Shown here: positions 1 to 9,233 of the stretch, piece by piece
Position numbering within the stretch: the first letter of the stretch is position 1
How the letters are laid out: each line of letters begins with the position of its first letter
NCBI RefSeq assembly: GCF_023507745.1
Contig: NZ_JALPZO010000155.1
Coordinates: forward strand, 62,001 to 126,000
Length of the DNA: 64,000 nucleotides
Direction of reading: 5' to 3'
Source of the DNA: Vreelandella olivaria
GTDB lineage: Bacteria; Pseudomonadota; Gammaproteobacteria; Pseudomonadales; Halomonadaceae
The notes under the pieces: generated by a model
What the model saw: only the letters and a program-made list of their open reading frames with translations
Told to the model about the DNA's origin: nothing
Databases searched by the model: none
Translations under genes and position numbers: made by a program

Positions 1-413
1 ACCCACCATGGACTACTACTACGCCCCGGATCTGCCCATCTATGCTACGTCGCATCTCCATGAAGGCCGCCAGCAGAGACGTTTGGACCAGGATCTGAAT
101 GATGTCATGTTTATGGACATTCCCTGGCAGATTCCTGATGCAGCCGTGGGCGGCGAGGAAGTCCTGCCTTTCTATGACACCTATCAGCGCCTGCAAGAAG
201 AGCCTGACGCCTCCATGTTCCGCCTGATGGCCATGGGTGTAGATGCCTATGAGATTGCCACTCACTTATCCGACCTTGCAGCACTGGAAGGAATGAGCGG
301 CAGCACCGGCACGCTCTACCTTGCTGGTGATGGCCGGATATACCGCGAACTTCCATGGGCAAGATTTCAGAATGGTATCCCTTCACCCATTCTGATCCCA
401 GGCCTGCTGGGCG

Positions 414-424
<11 letters not shown>
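1..424 (+). CDS. lpoA: Penicillin-binding protein activator LpoA, C-terminal part
   Basis: LpoA is an outer-membrane lipoprotein that reaches through the periplasm to stimulate the bifunctional peptidoglycan synthase PBP1A. Only about the last 140 residues are present. The reading frame is open from the first base of the window, so signal peptide, lipobox and N-terminal domain lie upstream. The visible part has the periplasmic-binding-like C-terminal fold signature, including FRLMAMGVDAYEI and the closing GTLYLAGDGRIYREL strand pair. Identification rests on this and on the gene order lpoA-yraN-diaA-dolP, which is conserved in gammaproteobacteria. It overlaps yraN by 11 bases, which suggests coupled translation. 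The internal ATG at position 8 is not a gene start. Confidence 0.88.
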
Positions 425-1404
<980 letters not shown>

Positions 1405-1445
1405 GCACGCCGCTTATTTACTCACTATGAAAAGGAGTCATTGTT

Positions 1446-2018
1446 ATGACCCTGCGTATTTCTTCTCGCAAACTAATTTTAGCGGCTATATGTAGTGCTG
1501 TCTTACTCAGTGGCTGCGCCAATAATTCAGCTTCTAATCCCGATAATTATGGGCAGCGCAGCCAAGACGTGGAAGCAGTGGATAGCACCATCGAACGCGA
1601 AGCCGAACGCGCCCTCGCACGCGCAGATGCCCGCCTTGGCGACGCCCGCATCCGCGCGCATAGCTATAACGGCACATTACTGCTGGTAGGCCAGGTGCCA
1701 AGTGAAGAACTGCGCACCAAAGCAGGCGAAGTGGCCAGTTCATTGCGTGGTGTTAATGAAGTGCATAACGAACTCACTATTGCAGCACGCCTGCCAGCCA
1801 GCCAACGCCTGACTGATACATGGCTAACCACTAACGTCATTAGTCATCTGGCCACCAATGACCGCATTGATTCATCGAAATTGAAAATAACAACTGAAAA
1901 TGCCAGCGTTTATCTGATGGGCATGGTGACACGGGAAGAGGCTGACCGAATCGTGAACGCAGCGTCATCGGTGGGCGGTGTTCAGCGTATTGTCAAAGTG
2001 TTTGAATATATCGACTAA
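1446..2018 (+). CDS. dolP: BON-domain outer-membrane lipoprotein DolP (YraP)
   Basis: A 190-residue secreted lipoprotein. The N-terminus is a lipoprotein signal ending in LLSGC, with lipidated Cys near residue 24, and the residue after Cys is Ala rather than Asp, so outer-membrane sorting is expected. Two BON domains follow (about residues 45-115 and 120-190). In E. coli DolP binds anionic phospholipid, localises to division sites and supports outer-membrane integrity and BAM function. An AAAGGAG site sits just before the ATG. It closes the lpoA-yraN-diaA-dolP unit and is followed by a strong terminator hairpin. Confidence 0.92.
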   Translation: MTLRISSRKLILAAICSAVLLSGCANNSASNPDNYGQRSQDVEAVDSTIEREAERALARADARLGDARIRAHSYNGTLLLVGQVPSEELRTKAGEVASSLRGVNEVHNELTIAARLPASQRLTDTWLTTNVISHLATNDRIDSSKLKITTENASVYLMGMVTREEADRIVNAASSVGGVQRIVKVFEYID

Positions 2019-2040
2019 CGATAGTTGTAGCCATCTCCAA

Positions 2041-2080
2041 AAAAAAAAGCCTCACATGCTATCGCCATGTGAGGCCTTTT
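2041..2080. terminator. Bidirectional intrinsic terminator between dolP and sspB
   Basis: A perfect 10-bp stem (GCCTCACATG at 2049-2058 pairing with 2066-2075) with a 7-base loop is flanked by eight A on the left and a T-run on the right. It can therefore end both the rightward dolP transcript and the leftward sspA-sspB transcript. Confidence 0.88.
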
Positions 2081-2120
2081 TATTGCTGCCGGTTTTGAAT
2101 CAAGCCCTTTGTAGTTGGCT

Positions 2121-2609
2121 CTATTTCACTACACGTAGCGTCGGTTTTTTCTTAGGCTTTTGTGGCTTGCTCTCGGACGACGTTTCGTCTTTCTCAGGAA
2201 GCGGCTCCGTTACGGTAAGTTCCGGCTTGGATGCTTCAGCAGTGGCGTCTGACTCGCTGTCTTCCAGCTGAGTATCATCAAACTCTGCGGTACCCAACTC
2301 GGGCTCATGACCGAAGACCATGCCCGCGCCATTTTCCCGCGCATAAATAGCAATTAGCGCAGGCGTAGGAATCATCACCTGCATCGGCTGCCCACCAAAA
2401 CGCGCATTAAAACCAATTGCCTGATTTTCCATGAATAAATCACGCACTGCCGTTGGGGCTACATTCAGCACGATCTGACCGTTTTGAACAAACTGGCGCG
2501 GCACTTCGACCCCTGGCTGCGTTGCATCGACGACCAAATAGGGCGTGAGTTCATTATCCAGCAACCATTCATAAAGGGCTCGGGCGAGATAGGGACGGCT
2601 CGACTTCAT
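2121..2609 (-). CDS. sspB: ClpXP protease specificity-enhancing factor SspB
   Basis: A 162-residue adaptor that tethers ssrA-tagged proteins to ClpX for degradation. The N-terminal substrate-binding domain (about residues 1-105) contains the family stretch RPYLARALYEWLLDN and the NFNARFGG-like GFNARFGG. A long charged linker (about 106-155) follows, and the tail ends in PTLRVVK, which matches the ClpX-binding XB module at the end of E. coli SspB (LRVVK). The ATG at 2609 is preceded by a very strong AAGGAGG site. The upstream TTG at 2630 lies at the edge of that site and is not the start. It is the second gene of an sspA-sspB operon. Confidence 0.94.
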   Translation of the reverse strand: MKSSRPYLARALYEWLLDNELTPYLVVDATQPGVEVPRQFVQNGQIVLNVAPTAVRDLFMENQAIGFNARFGGQPMQVMIPTPALIAIYARENGAGMVFGHEPELGTAEFDDTQLEDSESDATAEASKPELTVTEPLPEKDETSSESKPQKPKKKPTLRVVK

Positions 2610-2671
2610 AAGACCCCCTCCTCCTTGCAAGTAAGGCCCCCACCCTCACTGAGCAAAGGGGCCATATGAAT

Positions 2672-3298
2672 TCAAGCGCGCATCTCTTTTTCACGCTCAT
2701 TCAGGGATGCTTTAAACGCTTCACGCTCAAACACCCGCGTCATGTAGCCAAGAAGCGGTTTAACCTGTTTTTCAGGTAACTCGATGTTCAGCTCTGGCAA
2801 ACGCCACAAAATCGGCGCCAGACAGCAATCGACCAAGGTAAACTCTTCGCTCATGAAATAAGGCATATCTTCAAAAATTGGTGAAATACCAATCAGGCTT
2901 TCACGCAATTCCTTACGCGCCTTTTCTGCTTCTTTCTTTCCACCACTACGAATTTGCTCAAGCATCGGGCACCATTCGCGCTCAATACGATGCATCCAAA
3001 GGCGGCTTTGAGCCCGCGCAACCGGATAAACCGGCAGCAGTGGCGGATGCGGGAACCGCTCATCCAAGTACTCCATCATGACTTTTGATTCATAGAGCAC
3101 CAAGTCACGATCTAATAGTGTAGGCACACTATTGTACGGGTTGAGGTCTGCTAATTCTTCAGGTGGCTGTTCATCGACCACTTCAACAATATCGACAGCA
3201 ACCCCTTTTTCAGCCAGAACAATGCGTACACGATGACTGAAATGATCATTACTACCAGAGTAAAAAATCATTGACGACCGCTTGGCCACAACACCCAT
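2672..3298 (-). CDS. sspA: Stringent starvation protein A (GST-fold RNA polymerase-associated)
   Basis: A 208-residue cytoplasmic protein with a glutathione-S-transferase-like fold: thioredoxin-like N-terminal domain (about 9-85) and helical C-terminal domain. It contains [19 protein letters not shown], the SspA form of the GST cis-Pro region. SspA has no GST activity in E. coli. It binds RNA polymerase and alters transcription in stationary phase and acid stress. The start at 3298 gives an N-terminus (MGVVAKRSS) that lines up with E. coli SspA. It lies upstream of sspB with a 62-base gap. Confidence 0.93.
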   Translation of the reverse strand: MGVVAKRSSMIFYSGSNDHFSHRVRIVLAEKGVAVDIVEVVDEQPPEELADLNPYNSVPTLLDRDLVLYESKVMMEYLDERFPHPPLLPVYPVARAQSRLWMHRIEREWCPMLEQIRSGGKKEAEKARKELRESLIGISPIFEDMPYFMSEEFTLVDCCLAPILWRLPELNIELPEKQVKPLLGYMTRVFEREAFKASLNEREKEMRA

Positions 3299-3395
3299 GA
3301 AAGCATCCTCGCATCAAAACAATTCAGAATAATAACACGTCAGCACCACCTAAGGGGAAGGTAGCCGGCTTTGTCTTACCACGGACAGGACAAGC

Positions 3396-3423
3396 AAAAG
3401 GCGCACGACTTTCGCCGTGCGCC
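3396..3423 (-). terminator. Intrinsic terminator of the petABC operon
   Basis: Read on the minus strand, an 8-bp GC-rich stem (arms 3400-3407 and 3416-3423) with an 8-base loop is followed by TTTTGCTT. It lies 26 bases after the petC stop codon and separates petABC from sspA. Confidence 0.7.
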
Positions 3424-3448
3424 CACACTGCCAATCAACAACTCCTAA

Positions 3449-4216
3449 TTAGTGAACGTCTCGCCAGTACTCACGCTTCAGGAAATAGGCAATCACACCA
3501 AAAATAAAGATGAAAATCAGCACTTTAGGAGCTAACGTCTGCGCCTGTAGCTTGGAAGGCTCACCAACGTATGCCAGGAAGTTGGTTAAGTCATATACCG
3601 CTTCCTCAAACTCCGCTGGCTCCATTGAGCCGGGCTGAGTCACCTGTAGTACATCACATGACTGGTATTTGCCAGAAAGTGGGTCTGGCGACTGACCAGG
3701 CACAGGCTGGTCAGTCTCAGTACACACCATCTCCTGCACACCTTGCAGCGGCTCCAGAACATTCGGCATCGCCACCAGGTCGAAGACCGCATTGTTAACA
3801 CCCGTCGCGCGGCTGGGATCACGGTAGAAACTCAGCAGGTAAGAGTAGATCCAGTCGGCACCACGCAGGCGGCCGTGCAGCGTCAGGTCCGGGGCAGCCG
3901 CACCGAACCAGTTATCGCCATCATCACGCTGCATGGTAGTCTGCATTAAATCGTTAAACGCAAGCGAAGATGAAAAGATCAGATTCTCCTCAACCAAGTC
4001 TTGCGGCATATCGAAATCAGCCGCAGCCCTGGAGAATCGCTGGTGTTCGAGCGAGTGACACCCCATGCAATAATTGACGTACAGCTGCATACCACGCTGC
4101 AACGACTCTTTATCCTGCAGATCAGGCGTCATTGAGTAAGGCACGTCAGGCCCCGGTGCCGCGATAGCCATAAGAGGCACCAACGCGAATAGCAGTGCGA
4201 ACAGTTGCTTTTTCAT
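3449..4216 (-). CDS. petC: Ubiquinol-cytochrome c reductase cytochrome c1
   Basis: The c-type heme subunit of the bc1 complex passes electrons from the Rieske protein to a soluble cytochrome c. The 255-residue protein has a Sec signal (cleavage near residue 19-20), a CMGCH heme motif (C50, C53, H54), a likely axial Met in the DLVAMPNVL segment and a C-terminal membrane anchor (about 229-246) with a basic cytoplasmic tail. Its start overlaps the petB stop codon in a TAATG arrangement, which points to translational coupling. It is the last gene of petA-petB-petC. Confidence 0.95.
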   Translation of the reverse strand: MKKQLFALLFALVPLMAIAAPGPDVPYSMTPDLQDKESLQRGMQLYVNYCMGCHSLEHQRFSRAAADFDMPQDLVEENLIFSSSLAFNDLMQTTMQRDDGDNWFGAAAPDLTLHGRLRGADWIYSYLLSFYRDPSRATGVNNAVFDLVAMPNVLEPLQGVQEMVCTETDQPVPGQSPDPLSGKYQSCDVLQVTQPGSMEPAEFEEAVYDLTNFLAYVGEPSKLQAQTLAPKVLIFIFIFGVIAYFLKREYWRDVH

Positions 4217-5475
4217 TAGCCAGTCACCCTTTCCGGAACGGGTTTAGTCTTCTCAATGCTTGTGTAAACAGGCATCAATATGAAGAAAGCGAAGTACAGC
4301 AACGTGCAGATTTGGGCAGTCAGAGTACGCGCTGGTGTGGCAGGAATCGCACCTAACACCCCCAACACTACGAAACTGACCGAAAAAATCACAAGCGCTA
4401 TGCGCGATAGCCAACCTTTATAGCGTATCGACTTAACCGGACTACGATCCAGCCAAGGTAACACAAACAGAATGGCAATCGCCCCACCCATGGCCAATAC
4501 ACCAAGGAACTCTGCACGCAAGCCGAGGAAGTCAAACGTGATGGCGCGCAAAATGGCATAGAACGGCGTAAAGTACCAAACTGGTGCAATGTGGTCCGGC
4601 GTTACCATCGGGTTAGCAGGCTCAAAGTTAGGCCGCTCAAGGAAGTATCCTCCCCCTTCAGGGAAGTAGAACAGTACAACCGCGAAGACAAAGAGGAATA
4701 CCGCAACCCCCACCAGGTCTTTTACCGTGTAGTAAGGGTGGAAAGGTATGCCATCAAGTGGCTTGCCAGTTTCGTCTTTCTTCTCTTTGATCTCAACGCC
4801 ATCGGGGTTATTCGACCCTACTTCATGCAGCGCAATGATATGCAATACAACAAGCGCCAGAATAACAATGGGCAGTGCAACGACATGGAGTGCAAAGAAG
4901 CGGTTAAGCGTGATACCGGAGATCAGGAAATCGCCACGAATCCACTGGGCAAGATCAGGACCAATACCAGGAATGGTAGCAAATAGAGAAATGATAACCT
5001 GCGCGCCCCAGTAGGACATTTGCCCCCATGGAAGCAGGTAACCCATAAATGCCTCTGCCATCAGAAGCAAATAAATGGCCATTCCAAATATCCAAACCAA
5101 CTCACGCGGGGCTTTATACGATCCGTACATCAGCGCACGGAACATATGCAGGTAAATAACAACAAAGAATGCGGAGGCACCTGTTGAGTGCATATAGCGG
5201 ATCAGCCAACCATACTCTACATCCCGCATAATATACTCAACAGAGCGGAACGCCCCTTCTGCCGATGGGTTATAACTCATGGTGAGCCATACACCGGTGA
5301 GAATCTGGTTCACTAACACCAGTAACGCCAGTACGCCAAAGATATAGAGGAAGTTGAAGTTCTTCGGCGCATAGTACTTGGTCAGGTGATCCTGCATCAT
5401 CTGCGTTGCGGGGAAGCGATCATCGACCCAGCGCATGATACCGCGTTCAGCTTTGACTTTATTTGGATTACCCAT
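4216..5475 (-). CDS. petB: Ubiquinol-cytochrome c reductase cytochrome b
   Basis: A 419-residue, eight-helix membrane subunit carrying hemes bL and bH and the Qo and Qi quinone sites. Heme ligands visible are H96 and H110 in one helix and H197 and H212 in another. The Qo-site PEWY motif of mitochondria and Rhodobacter reads PVWY here (residues 298-301). The protein is full length for a fused proteobacterial cytochrome b. It overlaps petA upstream and petC downstream by one base each (TAATG), so the three are one translationally coupled operon. Confidence 0.96.
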   Translation of the reverse strand: MGNPNKVKAERGIMRWVDDRFPATQMMQDHLTKYYAPKNFNFLYIFGVLALLVLVNQILTGVWLTMSYNPSAEGAFRSVEYIMRDVEYGWLIRYMHSTGASAFFVVIYLHMFRALMYGSYKAPRELVWIFGMAIYLLLMAEAFMGYLLPWGQMSYWGAQVIISLFATIPGIGPDLAQWIRGDFLISGITLNRFFALHVVALPIVILALVVLHIIALHEVGSNNPDGVEIKEKKDETGKPLDGIPFHPYYTVKDLVGVAVFLFVFAVVLFYFPEGGGYFLERPNFEPANPMVTPDHIAPVWYFTPFYAILRAITFDFLGLRAEFLGVLAMGGAIAILFVLPWLDRSPVKSIRYKGWLSRIALVIFSVSFVVLGVLGAIPATPARTLTAQICTLLYFAFFILMPVYTSIEKTKPVPERVTG

Positions 5476-6065
5476 TATGCGGCCTCCTCATCTTCACCAA
5501 CAATGATGTCATCACCATCAAAACGATAAGGGGGCACCACAAGGTTCGTAGGTGCGGGTACATTTCGGAAGACACGCCCCGCCAGATCGAAGTAAGAACC
5601 ATGACAGGGGCAAAAGAAGCCTCCAGGCCAGTCAGTGGTTACCGCAGCCTCAGGTTCAGGGCGATAAAGCGGCGAACACCCCAAGTGGGTACAAACCCCT
5701 ACCATGACACCTACTTCAGGACGCACAGAACGCAACGGCCCCGAGATATAATCCGGTTGCTGCTGCTCTGCTGAATCTGGATCAGACAAGCGACCAGGAT
5801 CCAGGCTCTCCGTACGTTCAATCATTTCAGGCGTGCGATTAATGATCCACACTGGCTGCCCACGCCACTCGATGGTGACACGCTGCCCCGGTTCAAGCTT
5901 GGAAAAGTTAGCTCGAACCGGCGCCCCTGCCGCCAACGCACTGGCACTAGGCTGCCAAGAAGCCACAAAGGGGACCGCAACCCCGACAGCGCCCACCGCC
6001 CCCACAACGGAGGTGGCGCCCACGAGGAAACGGCGCCGACCCTTGTTTACGCCGTTATCTGCCAT
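5475..6065 (-). CDS. petA: Rieske iron-sulfur subunit of the bc1 complex
   Basis: The Rieske subunit oxidises ubiquinol at the Qo site and moves its [2Fe-2S] head to cytochrome c1. It has a twin-arginine N-terminus (KGRRRFLVG) leading into an uncleaved membrane anchor (about residues 13-35), consistent with Tat export. The cluster ligands are in CTHLGC (C125, H127; disulfide C130) and CPCHGS (C152, H155; disulfide C154). Length (196 residues) is typical. A GGGAG site precedes the ATG. First gene of petABC, with a 200-base leader region containing a hairpin. Confidence 0.96.
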   Translation of the reverse strand: MADNGVNKGRRRFLVGATSVVGAVGAVGVAVPFVASWQPSASALAAGAPVRANFSKLEPGQRVTIEWRGQPVWIINRTPEMIERTESLDPGRLSDPDSAEQQQPDYISGPLRSVRPEVGVMVGVCTHLGCSPLYRPEPEAAVTTDWPGGFFCPCHGSYFDLAGRVFRNVPAPTNLVVPPYRFDGDDIIVGEDEEAA

Positions 6066-6095
6066 TTCTGGTTTCTCCCATCAGCTTACCCGATC

Positions 6096-6118
6096 CGTCG
6101 CAAAGGCGTCTTGCGACG
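6096..6118 (-). promoter_or_regulatory. Hairpin in the petA 5' leader
   Basis: Perfect 8-bp inverted repeat (CGTCGCAA at 6096-6103 and TTGCGACG at 6111-6118) with a 7-base loop, about 30 bases before the petA start. It has no T-run, so it is not a standard terminator. It could be an mRNA stabiliser, an attenuation element or a protein-binding site; function unknown. Confidence 0.45.
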
Positions 6119-6222
6119 ACGAATATCAAATACGCTCTATGTTAAAAAAACAAAACGCTCGGCACAAGAACAACCACCCGTGACCATGGTGGTATGAACG
6201 TTATAATTTTTTGATATTCCAA

Positions 6223-6252
6223 CAAAAAACGCCCAGGTCGTTGACCTGGGCG
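6223..6252 (-). terminator. Intrinsic terminator after rpsI
   Basis: On the minus strand, a 10-bp perfect stem (arms 6230-6239 and 6243-6252, 3-base loop) is followed by TTTTTTG. It lies 20 bases past the rpsI stop codon and ends the rplM-rpsI transcript. Confidence 0.9.
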
Positions 6253-6272
6253 CTTTCAAGCATAGCGCAAAA

Positions 6273-6662
6273 TTAACGCTTAGAGAACTGCGGACGACGG
6301 CGTGCTTTACGCAGACCGACTTTCTTACGCTCAACTTGACGTGCGTCACGTGTTACGTAACCAGCAGCACGCAACGTGGGACGCAGATCTTCGTTATAGT
6401 TCATCAGTGCACGGGTGATACCGTGACGAATAGCACCAGCCTGAGAGGAGCCACCGCCCCCTTCAACCGTCACGTATACATCAAACTGATTCAGAGTCTC
6501 GGTCAGCTCAAGAGGCTGACGAACCACCATACGTCCGGTAACGCGACCAAAATACTGATCAAGCTCACGGTTATTAACGGTGATTTTGCCGGAACCCGGC
6601 TTTAGAAACACACGAGCGGTGGAAGTCTTGCGGCGCCCGGTACCGTAATACTGCTGTGTCAT
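6273..6662 (-). CDS. rpsI: 30S ribosomal protein S9
   Basis: A 129-residue small-subunit protein whose basic C-terminal tail reaches the P-site tRNA. The family signatures are clear: [13 protein letters not shown] near the start, [15 protein letters not shown] in the middle and the tail ending KR after RPQFS. It lies 13 bases after rplM, the pairing seen across bacteria, and is followed by a strong terminator. Confidence 0.98.
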   Translation of the reverse strand: MTQQYYGTGRRKTSTARVFLKPGSGKITVNNRELDQYFGRVTGRMVVRQPLELTETLNQFDVYVTVEGGGGSSQAGAIRHGITRALMNYNEDLRPTLRAAGYVTRDARQVERKKVGLRKARRRPQFSKR

Positions 6663-6675
6663 GGCGAAGATTTCC

Positions 6676-7104
6676 TCAGATGTTCAGTTCAAGCGGCTGT
6701 TGGGCAGCATGCGGATGCTCGGCACCGGCGTACACTTTCAACTTGGAGTACATGGCGCGACCCAATGGACCTTTCGGCAACATGCCTTTAACAGCAGACT
6801 CAATGATACGCTCAGGCGCATGGTCGAGCATTTTGTCGAATGTCATGGAGCGCAGACCGCCTGGGTAACCTGTATGGCGATAGTAGGTTTTAGCCTTCGC
6901 CTTGTTACCGGTTACCTGGACTTTCTCTGCATTGATAACGACGATGTAGTCGCCAGTATCAACGTGAGGGGTAAATTCGGGCTTATGCTTGCCACGCAGG
7001 CGGCGAGCAATCTCGGTTGCCAGACGACCGAGCGTTTTGTCCGTAGCGTCGACAACATACCAGTCGCGCTGGACGGACTGCGGCTTAGCACTGAACGTCT
7101 TCAT
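6676..7104 (-). CDS. rplM: 50S ribosomal protein L13
   Basis: A 142-residue early-assembly protein of the large subunit. The start MKTFSAKP and the stretch [19 protein letters not shown] match bacterial L13, as do [13 protein letters not shown] and [10 protein letters not shown]. The ATG at 7104 is preferred because it gives the family's standard N-terminus. An in-frame GTG at 7116 would add four residues. Neither start has a clear Shine-Dalgarno site, which would fit translational control through the roughly 105-base leader. First gene of rplM-rpsI. Confidence 0.97.
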   Translation of the reverse strand: MKTFSAKPQSVQRDWYVVDATDKTLGRLATEIARRLRGKHKPEFTPHVDTGDYIVVINAEKVQVTGNKAKAKTYYRHTGYPGGLRSMTFDKMLDHAPERIIESAVKGMLPKGPLGRAMYSKLKVYAGAEHPHAAQQPLELNI

Positions 7105-7141
7105 GGAGGAAATCACCAGATTAAGTGTATTGGGTCACTAA

Positions 7142-7156
7142 CACCGCCAGGCGGTG
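7142..7156 (-). promoter_or_regulatory. Hairpin in rplM leader
   Basis: Perfect 7-bp inverted repeat around a single base (arms 7142-7148 and 7150-7156), about 40 bases before the rplM start inside the predicted leader. L13 is known to repress its own mRNA in E. coli through the 5' leader, so this is a candidate part of such a site; the match is by position only. Confidence 0.35.
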
Positions 7157-7216
7157 AAGCACCATCCCTATTTTTTTTGGTTGCCGACTGACGCCAACAA
7201 CATGCAGCGAGGCGGC

Positions 7217-7245
7217 ATTCTACAGCAACTCCATTGGCAAGTTAA
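7217..7245 (-). promoter_or_regulatory. Candidate sigma-70 promoter for rplM-rpsI
   Basis: On the minus strand TTAACT (7240-7245) and TAGAAT (7217-7222) are separated by exactly 17 bases. Transcription would start near 7210 and give a leader of about 105 bases before rplM. Confidence 0.5.
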
Positions 7246-7324
7246 GCACCATCACCACTTTTTTAATATATCGTTCGCCCTGGCTGCCATTATCAACGCC
7301 CCACCATGCCAACGTATCACCCAC

Positions 7325-8506
7325 TTAAGGTTTATGGGGCAGAGCAAGGTACTCCTGGGACTGCATCTCCTGCAAGCGTGACAGGGTACGTTGAAACTCA
7401 AACGTTAACTTACCATCGGTATATAACAACTCTACGGGCTGCTCAGCCGACATTAACAACTTAACGCCGCGGTCATAAAACTCATCCACCATATTAATAA
7501 AGCGACGTGCCTGATCGTCAGTTTTGGCGTCCATTTGTATGACATTTGACACCAGAACAGTGTGAAACTCCCGGGCAAGCTCAATATAGTCATTCTGACT
7601 GCGGGGACCATCACATAGCTCAGCAAATTCAAACCATGCCACATCCTCATGCAACCGGCGAGTTTGAAGCACACGGTGGTTCACTTCCAAAGGTGCCCCA
7701 GCCTCTCCTGCGTGCCCGGCTATTTCTCTGAAGCTACGTGCAAGCTCACGCTCTGCGGCCTCATCAAGCGGAGCGTGGAAAATTTCGGCGCGCTCCAGGG
7801 CACGCAATCTGTAATCCACCCCCGAATCGACATTTACGACGTCACAATGGCGTTTCACAAGATCGATGGCGGGCATGAACCGCGCCCTCTGCAAGCCATC
7901 TTTATACAGATCATCAGGCACAATATTTGACGTGGCGACCAGTACAACACCACGCTCAAACATTGCCTCCAACAAGTTGGCCAGAATCATTGCATCGGTA
8001 ATGTCTTTAACAAAAAACTCATCAAAACAGATAACTCTGGCTTCAGTGGCAAATTTACCGGCAATGAGTGTTAAGGGGTTTTTTTCCCCCTTATAATGGG
8101 TCAGCTCGTTATGCACCCGCTGCATAAAGCGGTGAAAATGCGTTCGCATTTTATCCGGGAATGGCAACGCATCATAAAATGTATCCACCAAATAGGTTTT
8201 GCCACGCCCTACGCCACCCCAAAAATAGAGACCTCGTACCTGCGGCAATACAGGCTCATCCAATGTCTTCTTTTTACCTATCAGTCCTGCCATTCTGGCT
8301 TTAAGGCCTTTATTAGCCACCATTGCCTTGGGCACCGCTGTCGGTGCTGCCACCAAATCATCATAAAGCCGCTGAAGGTGTTTAACTGCTTCTTCCTGGG
8401 CCGGGTCATATTGAAAGTCGTCGCGCTGTAAGTCGTTGCGATAACGTTCAAGCGGGGTTAGCCTTTGAACCCGCCCCACCTTCTGTTGTGCAGATATTGA
8501 TGACAT
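7325..8506 (-). CDS. zapE: Cell division protein ZapE (AFG1-like ATPase)
   Basis: A 393-residue AAA-type ATPase. The P-loop is GGVGRGKTYL, the Walker B-like segment is VICFDEFFV, and the LATSNIVPDDLY sensor region follows, all in the order of the ZapE/AFG1 family. In E. coli ZapE associates with the Z ring and matters under low oxygen or heat. I chose the ATG at 8506, preceded by GGGAGGCG about 8 bases upstream; the open frame continues 69 bases further but without a comparable site. It diverges from zapG, the usual gammaproteobacterial arrangement. Confidence 0.92.
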   Translation of the reverse strand: MSSISAQQKVGRVQRLTPLERYRNDLQRDDFQYDPAQEEAVKHLQRLYDDLVAAPTAVPKAMVANKGLKARMAGLIGKKKTLDEPVLPQVRGLYFWGGVGRGKTYLVDTFYDALPFPDKMRTHFHRFMQRVHNELTHYKGEKNPLTLIAGKFATEARVICFDEFFVKDITDAMILANLLEAMFERGVVLVATSNIVPDDLYKDGLQRARFMPAIDLVKRHCDVVNVDSGVDYRLRALERAEIFHAPLDEAAERELARSFREIAGHAGEAGAPLEVNHRVLQTRRLHEDVAWFEFAELCDGPRSQNDYIELAREFHTVLVSNVIQMDAKTDDQARRFINMVDEFYDRGVKLLMSAEQPVELLYTDGKLTFEFQRTLSRLQEMQSQEYLALPHKP

Positions 8507-8584
8507 CCCATTCGCCTCCCACAGCATTTTGCACACGCCTCGCAGTCTGAAACCAACCCGTGGCCTGCCCCACAAAAGAGGCTG

Positions 8585-8590
8585 ATTATA
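8585..8590 (-). promoter_or_regulatory. Possible -10 box for zapE
   Basis: A perfect TATAAT on the minus strand about 80 bases before the zapE start. No convincing -35 box is seen at 16-18 bases, so this is weak. Confidence 0.25.
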
Positions 8591-8620
8591 CGCTGCTCGA
8601 CAGCCAGGCGCATGAGCGGA

Positions 8621-8651
8621 TTGACCGAACAGGCACGCAGACGCCTATAAT
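8621..8651 (+). promoter_or_regulatory. Candidate sigma-70 promoter for zapG
   Basis: TTGACC (8621-8626) and a perfect TATAAT (8646-8651) are separated by 19 bases, slightly long. The start site would fall near 8658, about 65 bases before the zapG GTG. Confidence 0.5.
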
Positions 8652-8722
8652 GGGCCTTGTTTCGTAAGTGCACCACCGGTACATGCTCCAGGTGGAGCGC
8701 ATCAAGTTTCAGGGAGAACACC

Positions 8723-9166
8723 GTGGAAGCAAACTCGCCATTCACCTTTGCGATCGTTGGGATCATCATTGGCTTTATTCTTGGCATGGCCTGCTATCGC
8801 CTATTTAGTAAAGGCGAACGCAAAAGCACTGCCCTTAGGCAAACGCTGTTAGAGCGTGAGCACCAAATTGCTGAACTCAAAAAAGCAATGGGTAGCCATA
8901 TTACAGACGTTCGCCAACGCCTGGAAAACATTCGCGCTGAGGCAGACCAACTTGAGCAGCAGCTTGAAGAGGATACCGCTCAATGGAGGCTTGGCAAGAT
9001 AGCAGTGACAGGCTCTATAACGCCGAGCATCACTGATATTGATCATACACTCACGACACCGCGAGATTATGCGGATGGCAAGGGAGGCACACTCTCCGAA
9101 GACTTTGGCTTAAAAGAAAGCGCCAAAGAAAAAGACGCCTCAACCCCGCAACCGCCCCGCTATTAA
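8723..9166 (+). CDS. zapG: ZapG/YhcB family (DUF1043) inner-membrane cell-envelope protein
   Basis: A 147-residue protein with one N-terminal membrane helix (about residues 7-26, AIVGIIIGFILGMACY) followed by a long coiled coil (about 32-90) and a low-complexity polar tail. This is the YhcB/ZapG layout. In E. coli the protein links divisome, elongasome and envelope synthesis. The start is GTG at 8723 with AGGGAG six bases upstream. The ATG at 8657 lies at the predicted transcription start and is not used. The place between zapE and a DegS/DegQ-type protease matches other gammaproteobacteria, though a nif3-like gene intervenes here. Confidence 0.85.
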   Translation: MEANSPFTFAIVGIIIGFILGMACYRLFSKGERKSTALRQTLLEREHQIAELKKAMGSHITDVRQRLENIRAEADQLEQQLEEDTAQWRLGKIAVTGSITPSITDIDHTLTTPRDYADGKGGTLSEDFGLKESAKEKDASTPQPPRY

Positions 9167-9199
9167 GGCACGCAACATCATCACGCGGCATAGCAACAC

Positions 9200-9230
9200 A
9201 GCGGTGGTACCAATAGCACCACCGCTTTAA
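9200..9230. terminator. Hairpin between convergent zapG and nif3-like genes
   Basis: A perfect 9-bp stem (AGCGGTGGT at 9200-9208, ACCACCGCT at 9218-9226) with a 9-base loop, between two genes that end facing each other. The T-run is only TT, so termination may be weak or need Rho. Confidence 0.5.
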
Positions 9231-9233
9231 CGC

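Noticed and set aside
4591-4986. 131-residue plus-strand open frame inside cytochrome b
   Set aside because: Antisense to a well-identified gene, with no ribosome-binding site or recognisable family; a shadow frame.
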